NCBI GenBank assembly: GCA_009823395.1
Contig: CM020501.1
Coordinates: forward strand, 8,987,361-9,051,360
Origin: Thamnaconus septentrionalis
Lineage: Eukaryota; Chordata; Actinopteri; Tetraodontiformes; Monacanthidae
Direction: 5' to 3'
DNA length: 64,000 bases
Part shown: in pieces, positions 13,601-22,995 of the stretch
Numbering within the stretch: position 1 is the stretch's first letter
How the letters are laid out: each line of letters starts with the position of its first letter
Program-made: the position numbers and the translations under genes
The notes under the pieces: generated by a model
Databases searched by the model: none
What the model was told of the DNA's origin: nothing
The model's input: the letters and a program-made list of their open reading frames with translations, nothing else

Positions 13601-16600
13601 TGAATCCAGTTTAAAATGCGTAATTTGCTCCAACCCATTTTCCGAGGTTTTTGTCCCCTCGTCGTCGTCGTCGTCGTTGTTGTTGTTATTGTGTGCATTC
13701 CATCTGCTTTTTCTGCTTTGTGTTTGCGCTCAATCGGGGCTAAAGGTTGCGTAATGTAATTAGGATTTACCGCAGCATGACTAATGTGCATCATTAAGCA
13801 GCAAGGCAGGGAGTGACGGCGTTACTCCTCTAATTATTTCTGACTTCTTATAAGATATGGGAGATTCAACATCCTGCACCCTTTGATAGGTACCTCCCCT
13901 CCTATCAGCAGTCTGAGGCGTGCTCTTAGGAGAGTATATGCCACCTTTGCTTGCTTTTTTACTTTAATGAGCTCAGCAGAGAAAATTAAATGTCTTTTAG
14001 ATTCAAGGCCATGGAGGTAAGTGATGTTAATTCCCCAGTTTTATTGCATTGGCTTCTCACTTTACTGTGCCTCCTTGTGAACGTTTCTGATAGGGTCAAA
14101 GAATGTACATCTTTTTCTGTGTGAAATGCAAAAAATTCCCGCTCAATGCTTCAAAGATCCTTGTGACACGAAAACAAAATAAATTGACTTTTCTCTAAGC
14201 CACTGCCTGGAACGTCCAAAATCCAATCCCACGTTAGCAATCACAACCATGTACCAGCAGGGCTGTCAAGCTTTCAGCAGAGGCTAATATGTCGAAGCAG
14301 CCTGCTTACTGAAGCTGCAAATCAGACTGCCGATACCCAAAGAGTTTGATGGAGGTCGTTGATTTTTTTCCTTTCCTGGAAAAAAAACAAAGAACCCAAG
14401 AGGAGTCAGATATGGATAATAAACAATTTCCTGTTTAATGTTACTCTCTGATCACAGGACAAGTCAGACCAAACAAACTTAGATTGGATTCGACAGGCAT
14501 CTACTCAAAATATAGTGCCCCCCGCCCAAAAAAAAAAGAATAAAAAAATCAGTTTCTGTTGCTGGGTGGTCTTTGTTATTTGCATGACCACCCTCAACCA
14601 CACACCAATGTGTGTCTCTGTTAAAACAAACTTATTTCTCTTGCTGTGTAAGGCGAAACCTTTTTGACAATCATTTCTAAATTGCCATGAACACAACCCA
14701 GAGAGAAGAGGCAGTAAATCACATGACACGACCTCCGCAGTTAAAACTGTGTCCGGCTCTCTCCAAGTTGTGAAAGTTAAAAAAAATAAAGCATCTATTA
14801 AAATGACAGGATGTGTCATTACTCTCTCAAACCTGGATGATCATGGTCAGAAATATAAACAACAACAACAACAACAACAAAAAGCCAAAACAAGTCAATG
14901 CAAGTCAAATAGCATCAGCAATCAGAGATCCCTGGTTACAAATTCCAAACTTCACATATTGTTGCTATGTGACTTGAGGTGAGTGAATCCTGCATTGGTG
15001 AGCAATGCAAGCATCATTCTCTTCAATCACAGTGCATCACTGAAAAATAGATACTGTGATTGAATTGAATTGAATACATTTATTGTCATTGTTCATGAAC
15101 AATGAAATCAAAAACAGTGCAATCCAAGTGGTATACCCTCATTCACAATAAATAAATAAAATACAATAAAAATACAATACAAAATAAAAATATATAATAC
15201 ATATAAATACTACAAACATAGTAGGTGCTGTTCCTCAGCCTACTAAGAGCAACAACTCCCAATTCAAAACCACTGGTGCAGAAGCCTGGCACTACAGAAT
15301 TAACCAGGAGGGGGCGGAGCCAGGCGGAGAGCTATTTCCACACATTGCTCACGCCTTACGCCTTAGAAATGCCCCTCTCCCTCGTCACTTTACTGACTTT
15401 ATGGGTGGCTTGTGTCCTCCCTCATATATATGCAGCTGGAGCCAACACTGCACTGTCCCGGCCACCTCGTCCGATTTCTGCCCTGTGCCACTGCTGCCAA
15501 GGCAACGCTCGCTGGAGTCAGACTCCTCGGCGCCAAGTGACAACTCTTTGGGGTGAAGACAATGGGAGCCGGGAAGCAGATGCACCAGTCGGACGGGGGT
15601 TAATTCGAGAGAGCCCCACTGTCACGGCAGTCTGACACTAATGTTTATATCCCGGCCTGGTGCAGAGAATCTATCAAGCCAGGGTACGCTTGAGAGAATA
15701 TCATCCGTTTTACCATCCAATAATAAGCTATTTTGTTGTGATTGCAATATAATTCTGCAGACGGGCTCGGAGAAACACAACTGGAGATGAGTGGTATTGA
15801 GTTCCTAGTCGCCTCCTTCTCCTCCTCTTCCTCCTCCGCGCACATTTAGTCATCGGGAGTCCCGCTGCATCCGTGCCTCCTCTTCCATAACGCCAATAAA
15901 TCTCACCGGCCATTGTCCTCTGCACCCGCAAGAACCCAGACGGGGCGAAACAGCAGCAGCCGCTCTCAGGCAATCAGCGAGTGCACGCTGTCAAGAGCTC
16001 TCACCTGCAATATTACCGCGGAAAGCTCAATTTTTCATTCGCAGCATGAAGAAAAGTCGAGCCTTGTGTGTGTTTTTTTTTTTTTTACTGTTCAGTTATT
16101 TATTTATTTATTTTACACACCCCCTCAGGTCGCCCTGCACGCGTGCGGCGTTGCGACCGACATGGTGATGGAGCATTGCGTCCAGGCGGGAGCCGCCTTC
16201 GTCATCAGCCCCTGTTGCTATGGCTTCATCCAGAACGCAATCAAGTTCACCTTTCCTAAGAGGTTTGTGTACCTGCAGGTCGTGCCTTGCGTCACCTCTC
16301 CGAGAGGTTGCGCCGCTGTAAACGCTTCTGCCCTTTTTGCTTCCACGCTACCCATCTGCTCACTGTAGGTCAGGCCTTCTACCACGTGCTTCCGTCTGAT
16401 TATTTTTTCCTCCGTTTCTCTCACAGTCATTAACACTTTCTCTTGCACGCACACAGACACACACACACAGACACACACACACACAAACTGTTGTCAACAC
16501 CCCCCTCAAAGACACACACACACCCCCTCCACTTGATTCCATCACCGCCCTCTCCCGTTTTTCAATCTTAGCCTTCTCTTCTCTCAGCAACAGAGAGCAG

Positions 16601-19600
16601 GAGTCTTCGTGCAGCCATAAGAGGGAACATTTCTGGTGTTTTGAGTCAATGGATGAGATGTTCCAGTGAAGCTGCAGCTCTGAAAACTGCTTTGAGTTCA
16701 TAGGTTGCTGTCTCCGCATATGTTGGGGAAAAGAAAAGAGAAAAAGTGAGAAGCTTTCGACTTCCATTTCGAGAACCCGTTGCCACGGCGGCGACTCTGT
16801 TGACGAATGGCTGACTAATGCCTCAGGAATCGTAGCAGGATTGTTCGCTGTGCCTCCAAGACTTAAAAAAAAAATTTAAAAATGTTGCTGCGCTGATTTA
16901 TTGCCCGAGCAACCAGGACGCTGCGATCACCAGCCGTTTTAAGACGGAGATACCCATTGTAAAGTTTGAGAGAAATTATAGTGCTATCAGGCTGTTTTTG
17001 CCAGGAAAGCTCGAGCCATGTCAGGACATGTAGGCCTGCTGCAGTGTAGGAGCGTTGAGGGGGACGCCTCTGGGACTCCCAAACATACTGTCTCTCTAGA
17101 ACCCCTCTTAAAGGGCTAATCCTTCTACTTAAGGTATAGTTGTATTCAGATTTTCTTCTCCACAAGTTGACAATTTGTTGGCAGCAGTCGTTGGTTTGTC
17201 TTCCGAACCTCGAGTGCTCATGAATTTAAAGGTCCTGTAGTTAGTCAGTTTATTTTTTATCAGTAGCTGTTTTTCCATTGCAGTTTTTATTTAAGTTTTG
17301 CACAATTATAGGAGTAATGGAAAGGCAGCTATATTTTGACTGGATTCCACTTTAATGAGAGAAGCCATCTTTTGAAGCCCTCTGTGACCACATTCAGGCT
17401 ACCTCATATTTGTCCCCTTCAACGCTTGGGAAAGGGTTTGAATGTGTCAACAAGCAGAAGAAGGCTAAATATGTAGTTAGGAATGTTAACTCTCTGGTGT
17501 CTTTTGAAGGGTTGGTCTTTCAGGGCTGCTGCACAGCTCGGGGCAATAAAAGATAAGGATCTGATATCTGTTTATAATGATTTATGTATCTTCAAAAAAA
17601 TGTGTCTTCAAAAAAAAATCCTCTTTAAAAATGATAACGAGGCTCCATCAAGTTAACTTTAAAAAGTTAACTACTAGAATCAGAGCGTATAAGAACAGAT
17701 ATTGTCTGACCCACCATAATAAACGTAGTCGCTACGTGCGATACGTGTCGGCTTGGTGGATTTTAATCAACTCTGCGCTCCCTGCAGCGCCTGCCTCTTC
17801 CGTAGCGAGTTGGCAGCTGCACGACGCACTAGGTCTGAGAGTGGCTGCAGCGGGACGGTGGGAGAGGACTCCCGCTCCGGCTGCAGTCTGGCCGAAACAG
17901 TCTGAACATAGCCTAGGTCATAACAAAACATGGATAAATAAAAATAAATTGGCGCGCTGCTCAGAATCGGCACGTGTTGAGGAATCGAGCGGCGTGCACA
18001 TCAAACGCCTCCATTAAAAGCGTTCCCTCGCAACATAATGAGATTAACCCTGTGCACGTTAATTGAATCTTAAATGAGATGGTGCTGCGTTCAGAGGAGG
18101 CTGCAGAAAATGCTGAGGGGAAGTTGACCAGCAGCCGGCAGGGAGAAGATTTCTCACCTTTGCGTCCACGCTGGGCTCTAAACATGGAGCCTTAATAGGC
18201 TGACGTTTGTCCTCGGCGTTGATATATAGGAGTTTTTTTCAGACCTTTTGCCAATTTGACAGCTCCTCCATTAAGCTGCTGTAAAATATTGAAGACGGAC
18301 TAATTAAAAAAAAAAAAAAAATGCCCCTTGCTGGCGCTGATATGGAGAACAGGCATCTGTCTTTCCGCAGGGGAGGTGCAGACGAGGGACCCACACACCT
18401 GACTGTGTCAATCTTCATCCTGACACTTTGAGTCTCCTCCCCTCTCGCCCCTGCGGTCATGTTCCAGGTATCGTGCAGGTGTACACATTCCTGCCACTTT
18501 GAAACTGAACAGGTCGTTTCGTTAGAGACTCAAGCCGTTAAACTTTTCCCTCCCCGTGGCCCGACTGGCCTCCTTCACCTCCACCCGACCTTCCTCCTGT
18601 TAACCTTTGATCAGCTTTAACCTCTAAGTTTAGCCATCATGATCTTCCCTCGTCTGAGAAAACCACCAACTGTTTTGTTTTGTTTTGTTTTACTGGGTTT
18701 ATAAGTTGGTTGATCTTTGAGAGGGCGGCACAGTCGCCTCACAACAAGAAGGTTGTCGGTTTCATTCCCACCAGGGTTCCGCCATAGACATGCACGCTAA
18801 TTAGTTAATTGGCAGTCCCACAGTGTCTGCAGGTGCCTTCACCCTGACACAGCTGGGACAGGTTCTTGGCAGCCCTCAGTGCAGGATAGGCAGTGGGAGA
18901 AAAAAGTCATGATTTCAGCGTCAATGCATGTTGTGTTTGTCTATTATCCCTTGTCTTTGCTTAACAGTGTGTTTCCTTGATTAATTAGCAAAAATCTGCA
19001 CTAGCAAAGACCTAAGTTTCATACATTTATTATCTCACTCATTTGCATTTTGTCAGACAGTATTTCCTGCATTTATTTTATTTGTGTGTGTGAATGTGTG
19101 TTACAGCAAACGATTCCGGGAGACTCTGACGTATAAGGTAGGTTTTATTTTTTTATTTTTTTTAAAGTCCCTCTGTTTCATCTATTATTCATCTGCACTC
19201 GGGCAAAATATCAAGTGCAGCATACTGGATTAAAGCATTTTCTGTGGATTGTGTTTTTCCCGTCGAGTTCGCTCGCTGCATATCGAAAGGCTTTTTCTCT
19301 CTTTTTTTGTGGGTCACTTTATTTTAAACATGATGTTCATTAGAGTGCCGCATATTCTGTTTCATTTTCAGTCGGTTCCTCTCTAATTGCATTTTAGTTA
19401 AGACGCTGCTGACTGCACAGATGTGCAGGAGGGTTTTTTTTATTTATTTTTTGGCAGAGAGGAGGAGGGAGGATTTGTTTTAAAGCAATAATCGTGTATT
19501 GCCGGACAAGATTACACGGAAACCAAGTCGTCAGACTTCCAATTAAACACCCCGCCGGCAAACAGCAGATGAACAGCCAGACGGGTGAGGAACGTGACAG

Positions 19601-22254
19601 TTCCGGTCTATTTATCGCTCAGCCCTGGATTGTGGGAGGGCCCATCCCACCGTGATGTATGGCACCTGTCAGCACCCCTGGGGGGGAAAGTCTGTGCAAA
19701 AAAGTTGCTGCGGGTCCGTGTCATGGCAACCTCAGGAGTGAGCGTGTCACAACATCGGCCCACCTTCAACTTCTTTTGCTGTGGAAAAAGCCGTTGTTGT
19801 TTTTTCTCCTCCCCTTCTGCCCCCGCCTAAGAAACGTGGCTGGAAGGGCGCAGAGGTGGGCAGTTGCATCGCTCTGTGGAAGTGATTTTTGAGCAGAGGA
19901 AGTTGGAATTCTAAAAAGTGTCCCAAAGGGAGCTAAACTTTGTATCCGCATAGTGGGGAAGACTTTGTAATCTGTTTAATCATGCGGGAAAATTATCTTA
20001 CGTTACCTTCGTGAGCCCTAAATCCCTCTGCCTTTCCACAACAGAAAGAGAGCCAATACTGGCTGGAGCTGGAGCTGTATAAATATCTTTCTTTTATGAC
20101 AAAGCATTTAATGCAGGTAATTTATTCCCTTGTTGTGGGAAAATGAAATAGTGTGGATGGAGTTTTGTTTTAGTTTGTTTTTTTTCCATGTCAGAAGCAT
20201 TGTTGTCATTATGGTAGCTGAGCAGGTAGACTCTCCAAGACATAAATATGTATTTTCTACATCACTTCATGCCAACCAATACCTGTAAATGTTGTACAGC
20301 GGGGTCTTTGTTAAGGATGTGCGCTGCCACATGCTGCGATGGCTGGAATTGATTCATTATATAGCAGCAGATCAAAGATTCCTCGGCGGCATCCTGGTTG
20401 ACTGGATCCTCGAACTAATGTCGATGTTAGTCAAACGAGATTGAAATTCCCTGTGCGCACGCAGAGACACTTTTTAATGGTGCTTTTCGAAAGCCGAACA
20501 CGAACGACGCGACTTCCAGCTGTTTCGCCAAAGGTCAAGTTCAGCGGTTACAGCGGACGCCTCACAAAAGCGTTAGTCACAGGTGCAACTTCACTGGAAA
20601 AATCACTGCATTCAGTGATAACACAGCCATGTTTTCATCATAGTTGTTCATATAAACCTTCGCCATGTTCATGATGAGACCAAAGCTCAGGGAGAAGTTC
20701 CCTAATGTTGTCTGAACTTCAGACGTTATTCATCCTGATCTTTTCTGTTCAGATTTTGTTCCATATATCTTCCCCCCCAAAAAAAAATCCCCAGTCTGCC
20801 ATCTCGTGCAGCGTCAGTCAGTCACAATATAACATGGAAAGTGTGTCTGATCGCCGTCTGATCCTTCTGTCAGACGCGTCACCGTCTCCAAGAGGCCTCA
20901 GGGACGTCGAATACATGCAGGTTGAATTTCCAAACATAAAGTTTTGTGATCTGCGGAGAATATTTTCTGCCCCTCGGCCAGTGCGTGTGTGTGTGTCTGT
21001 GTGTTTGTGTGTGTATGCTGATTCATTCTCCTTTCAGCAGCTTTGAGTAGGAAAGGCAAATGTCAGGCAACGGATGTGGTTATATAGACGGAACAAATCC
21101 CTGCATGCCGGTGTGTGGTCGTATTACTGCTTTGACTGCTTCTAATAGAAATTTCACATTTCTGAACAATCGCACGCGTGTCTGGCAGTTTCGCTGTAAC
21201 TAAAACTCTGCTTCTGTTTTCAGGAACATATGATCCTCTGTCGCTTCGCCGACCAAACCGCTGTCCAGCTCCCGGAGGAAAGGAGACTCATTGGTACGAG
21301 AAAATTTGCTTTTGAATGAGACTCCTTGCGGCCAAAGAATGAATCTTGTCCGGATGAATGTTGCTTTTTAAATCTCCGATCCCGGCAGCTCTTGCCTTGC
21401 CCTGCTTCATTAACTCCCGCTCGGTTTTCCTTTGAAGCATCTGAACGACAACTTCAGTGCAGGCGAGACGCTTTCCGGTGTTTCTTCCAGTGCAACTGTC
21501 CTCCAAGCGTGAGAAACTCGCACGGCCATTTCTCCGGGGTGACAAAACAGCTGCGGCGAACAGCTGCCGAATCGCTCCCATCAGGTTTCGGAGGGAAGTC
21601 TTTTGTCGGACTCAAACCTCTAGGACTGCGCTGCAGCAATCTTTTTTTTATTTTTTTTCCCCCTCAGCCCCGTAAGGCTGTTGCATTATGTCGAGGACTC
21701 TCCATTCCCTGATAGCTCTTCCAGCTTATCAAAGCTTCCCAGCGAAGAGGAGGCGTCTCCCCAATGCCTCGTCAGGATGAGGCCCTTTCATATGTACCTG
21801 ACAGTTGCTGTCACGTCGGCTTCCGCTCCGTATCACTTACCAGGACGCAACCTCTCCCTCTAACATCCCCCTTAACCATGTTTGATCTGCTCTCCCCCCC
21901 CGGAGCCGCGGCTCCGTGACCGCGTCTGGCAGACCAAAGCGCGCATCCTCCAGTCTGCCGGATGCCACCCACCTATTGATGCATAACGCATCTGAGCTCT
22001 GTTTTGTTTTTTTTTTTTTTGTCTTTTTTTTTTTCTCTCAAACAAACAGATGATAACCAGCGCGGGAAATAAACGGAATCTGTCAGCTGTAGATTCTAAA
22101 CATAACGGAAACGAGCAGAACCTGCTATTATGTCAGCCGGCGCCGTGGCCGCGCAACATACGCCGTTCCATTGTTGCCCGTCTGAAGCGTCGACCTGTTA
22201 GTATTCACTCAGATGTGGAAGAATAAACAGCGCGCATGCATGCACACACTCACA

Positions 22255-22295
<41 letters not shown>

Positions 22296-22995
22296 GGGTG
22301 CAGATAAACAACTGCTTCAGGTTGCCAGAGCAGCTTCAGCACTCCTGCATCACTTCTCGACTAAAGATATTCCCTTCATCTGGAGGTGCTGGGCTTCTGT
22401 TTTCCAACAGCATTTTCCTCTTTTTCCTCTGTTTTTATGCGAGTTTGAAATGTGTCAGTTTGTCAAGCTAATATTATCATTTAAAGGGGCAGCACGTGAG
22501 TTTTCACTGCTTGAGAGCGCAGCTGGGCGCGGCAAGTAAACCAAAAGCAAAGGGGCTTCGTGGTCGAGGTCCTCTCGTCTCTTAAATACCAAGTAGAGCT
22601 TCACATAACAAAATTCATTACCTTATATCTGACGATGATGAAAATGGTAGAACAGATCTACAGTTTACAGTAACCCTGTTCTTACTGTTGTTGCAATCCA
22701 AATGCTGTAAATAAAGAGACTGCTGTTGCGACTCTTGTAAGAACCAATGAAAAAAAAAACTGACTAATTAAAAAACAATTTTGCTTCTGTTGCGACCCCT
22801 GCAGGTAAAAAGTGCATGGGCCTGGTGGACCTGGACCGCTCGTGGGGGGCAGAGGCTCATGGGTACTCGGTGCGGGTCATGACCATGGAGCCTGAAAGCT
22901 GCTCGCCAAAGAACAACATGCTGGTTGGAAAGCCCGCGGAAGAGAGCGACCAGAGAGTCGACGCTGACCAGCTGGGCGCACCTGTGAATAATTAG
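7506..22995 (+). CDS. GSTCD: GSTCD, C-terminal (methyltransferase-like) part, 7 spliced exons
   Basis: Spliced coding region, join 7506-7621, 7908-7952, 8291-8419, 16129-16262, 19107-19137, 21224-21293, 22805-22995: about 238 residues ending in TAG. Seen: a SAM-binding motif I (VVDFCSGTGHVGIVLAH) split over the first two exons, an acidic strand-2 end (LIENKEES), an ALHACGVATD segment, a CCYGF motif, then HMILCRFADQTAVQLP and a MEPESCSPKNNM tail. These match what I know of vertebrate GSTCD, whose C-terminal half is a class I methyltransferase fold (Methyltransf_32 type) behind an N-terminal GST-C-like domain. The protein is intracellular, its substrate is not established, and human variants at this locus associate with lung function. 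The N-terminal half is missing because the gene enters from the left edge. The C-terminus runs about 18 residues past the conserved NNMLVG, longer than the human protein as I remember it. Splice phases agree at every junction. Confidence 0.95.
7908..7952 (+). CDS. GSTCD: GSTCD exon: short 45-nt exon completing motif I
   Basis: A 45-nt, 15-residue exon encoding GHVGIVLAHTLPDCQ. It follows a clear polypyrimidine tract and CGCAG acceptor and ends at CAG|GTAATG. It supplies the second half of the glycine-rich SAM-binding loop (SGTGHVG), so skipping it would keep the frame but destroy cofactor binding. Both ends are phase 0. Introns either side are short (286 and 338 bp). Confidence 0.94.
7953..8290. 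other. GSTCD intron between motif I and motif II exons
   Basis: A 338-bp intron bounded by GTAATG and a T-rich tract ending CTTGAAG. I see no other feature in it. Confidence 0.85.
8291..8419 (+). CDS. GSTCD: GSTCD exon: motif II region
   Basis: A 129-nt, phase 0/0 exon encoding VILIENKEESLVRAQSRSAE and continuing to FIQANLDNFTGTFHVG. The IEN triplet at the end of strand beta2 is where an acidic residue typically contacts the ribose of SAM. FIQANLDNF fits the next strand and loop of a Rossmann-like methyltransferase. The acceptor is CTTGAAG and the donor is GGG|GTGAGT. The next intron is the longest within this part of GSTCD, about 7.7 kb. Confidence 0.95.
15056..15300 (+). repeat. Dispersed repeat fragment (TTTATTGTCATTG type)
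   Basis: Begins with GAATTGAATTGAATACATTTATTGTCATTG-like sequence (only the part from about 15075 is diagnostic), continues AGTGCAATCCAAGTGGT and an A-rich AATACAATAAAAATACAATA run, then GTGCTGTTCCTCAGCCTACT. This succession resembles a repeat common in teleost introns. The boundaries and class are uncertain. Confidence 0.5.
15369..15635 (+). CDS. Unrecognised 88-codon ORF with hydrophobic start, within GSTCD intron
   Basis: ATG at 15369 with G at -3. It encodes MPLSLVTLLTLWVACVLPHI and YAAGA, a good signal-peptide-like start, then a Ser/Arg/Gly-rich tail with two adjacent Cys pairs (ALCHCC) and ends TCTGA. It lies just 3' of a dispersed repeat on the same strand as GSTCD. No family is recognised, and there is no clear promoter or splice partner. 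Most likely a chance ORF, but it is the only anonymous ORF here with a secretory-type start. Confidence 0.12.
   Translation: MPLSLVTLLTLWVACVLPHIYAAGANTALSRPPRPISALCHCCQGNARWSQTPRRQVTTLWGEDNGSREADAPVGRGLIRESPTVTAV
16129..16262 (+). CDS. GSTCD: GSTCD exon: ALHACG and CCYGF motifs
   Basis: A 134-nt exon after a good acceptor (CCCCCTCAG). It encodes VALHACGVATDMVMEHC and then AFVISPCCYGFIQNAIKFTF, both hallmark stretches of the GSTCD methyltransferase-like domain. The human protein has CPCCYGF where this one has SPCCYGF. It ends in phase 2 (AAG AG|GTTTGT), and the AG joins the C of the next exon to make Ser. The donor has T at +3 and +4, so it is weaker than the others but keeps G at +5. The phase and the following exon support it. 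Confidence 0.93.
16263..19106. other. GSTCD intron (2.8 kb)
   Basis: Intron between the CCYGF exon and the mini-exon. It contains interrupted CA-rich DNA at about 16451-16525, (GTTTT)n at 18671-18690 and a diverged dispersed repeat at 18722-18905. No exon is recognised. Confidence 0.8.
18722..18905 (+). mobile_element. Dispersed teleost repeat, diverged copy with head and internal deletion
   Basis: Starts GGGCGGCACAGTCGCCTCAC, continues AAGAAGGTTGTCGGTTTCATTC (here split by description: a B-box-like GGTTTCATTCC at about 18757-18770), CATGCACGCTAATTAGTTAA and AGCTGGGACAGG. The same family as the tail at 6266-6395: the full element begins GGGCGGCACGGTGG and has a tRNA-like GGTTCGATTCC box, suggesting a SINE-type origin. 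This copy is diverged and internally shortened. Confidence 0.65.
19107..19137 (+). CDS. GSTCD: GSTCD exon: 31-nt mini-exon
   Basis: A 31-nt exon between TGTTACAG and the donor AAG|GTAGGT. Joined to the preceding AG it encodes S-KRFRETLTYK, which matches the position and pattern of the homologous human segment (SEQFKKTLSYK, from memory). Its length is not divisible by three, so skipping it would shift the frame. It leads in phase 0 into EHMILCRFAD of the next exon. Confidence 0.9.
19138..21223. other. GSTCD intron (2.1 kb)
   Basis: Intron between the mini-exon and the EHMILCRF exon. It has a short GT-rich tract at about 20983-21015. I see nothing else that I can name. Confidence 0.8.
21224..21293 (+). 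CDS. GSTCD: GSTCD exon: EHMILCRFADQT segment
   Basis: A 70-nt exon with acceptor TGTTTTCAG. It encodes EHMILCRFADQTAVQLPEER then RLI and the first base of a Gly codon, ending ATT G|GTACGA (phase 1). The segment is among the best-conserved parts of GSTCD as I know the family. It is followed by a 1.5-kb intron. Confidence 0.94.
21901..21916. repeat. Perfect 16-bp GC-rich palindrome
   Basis: CGGAGCCGCGGCTCCG equals its own reverse complement and follows a run of C residues. It lies in the last GSTCD intron. It could be a dimer-protein site or chance in GC-rich DNA, and nothing around it decides. Confidence 0.85.
22261..22292. repeat. (CA)16 microsatellite
   Basis: 32 bp of perfect CA repeat in the last GSTCD intron. 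Confidence 0.95.
22805..22995 (+). CDS. GSTCD: GSTCD terminal coding exon
   Basis: The last coding exon. The acceptor is CCCCTGCAG, and GT completes the split Gly codon. It encodes KKCMGLVDLDRSWGAEAHGY, then SVRVMTMEPESCSPKNNMLV and a polar tail GKPAEESDQRVDADQLGAP before VNN and TAG at 22993-22995. The MEPESCSPKNNM block is diagnostic. The tail after it is longer than in human GSTCD, as I recall that protein ending shortly after the equivalent IVG, and is rich in Asp, Glu and Gln. Confidence 0.94.

Larger units (their letters stand above)
8420..16128. other. GSTCD long intron (7.7 kb)
   Basis: A large intron bounded by GTGAGT and CCCCCTCAG. Contents seen: an alternating AT/CA tract at 9867-9900, three copies of a GTTGAAAGG unit at about 11407-11434, (CGT)n/(TTG)n at 13659-13690, (CAA)n at 14858-14880, a dispersed repeat at about 15056-15300 and an 88-codon ORF with a hydrophobic start at 15369-15635. 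The rest shows no gene I can recognise on either strand. Confidence 0.8.
21294..22804. other. GSTCD last intron (1.5 kb)
   Basis: Intron before the terminal exon. It carries a perfect 16-bp palindrome at 21901-21916 inside a GC-rich patch and a (CA)16 microsatellite at 22261-22292. No gene is recognised. Confidence 0.8.
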
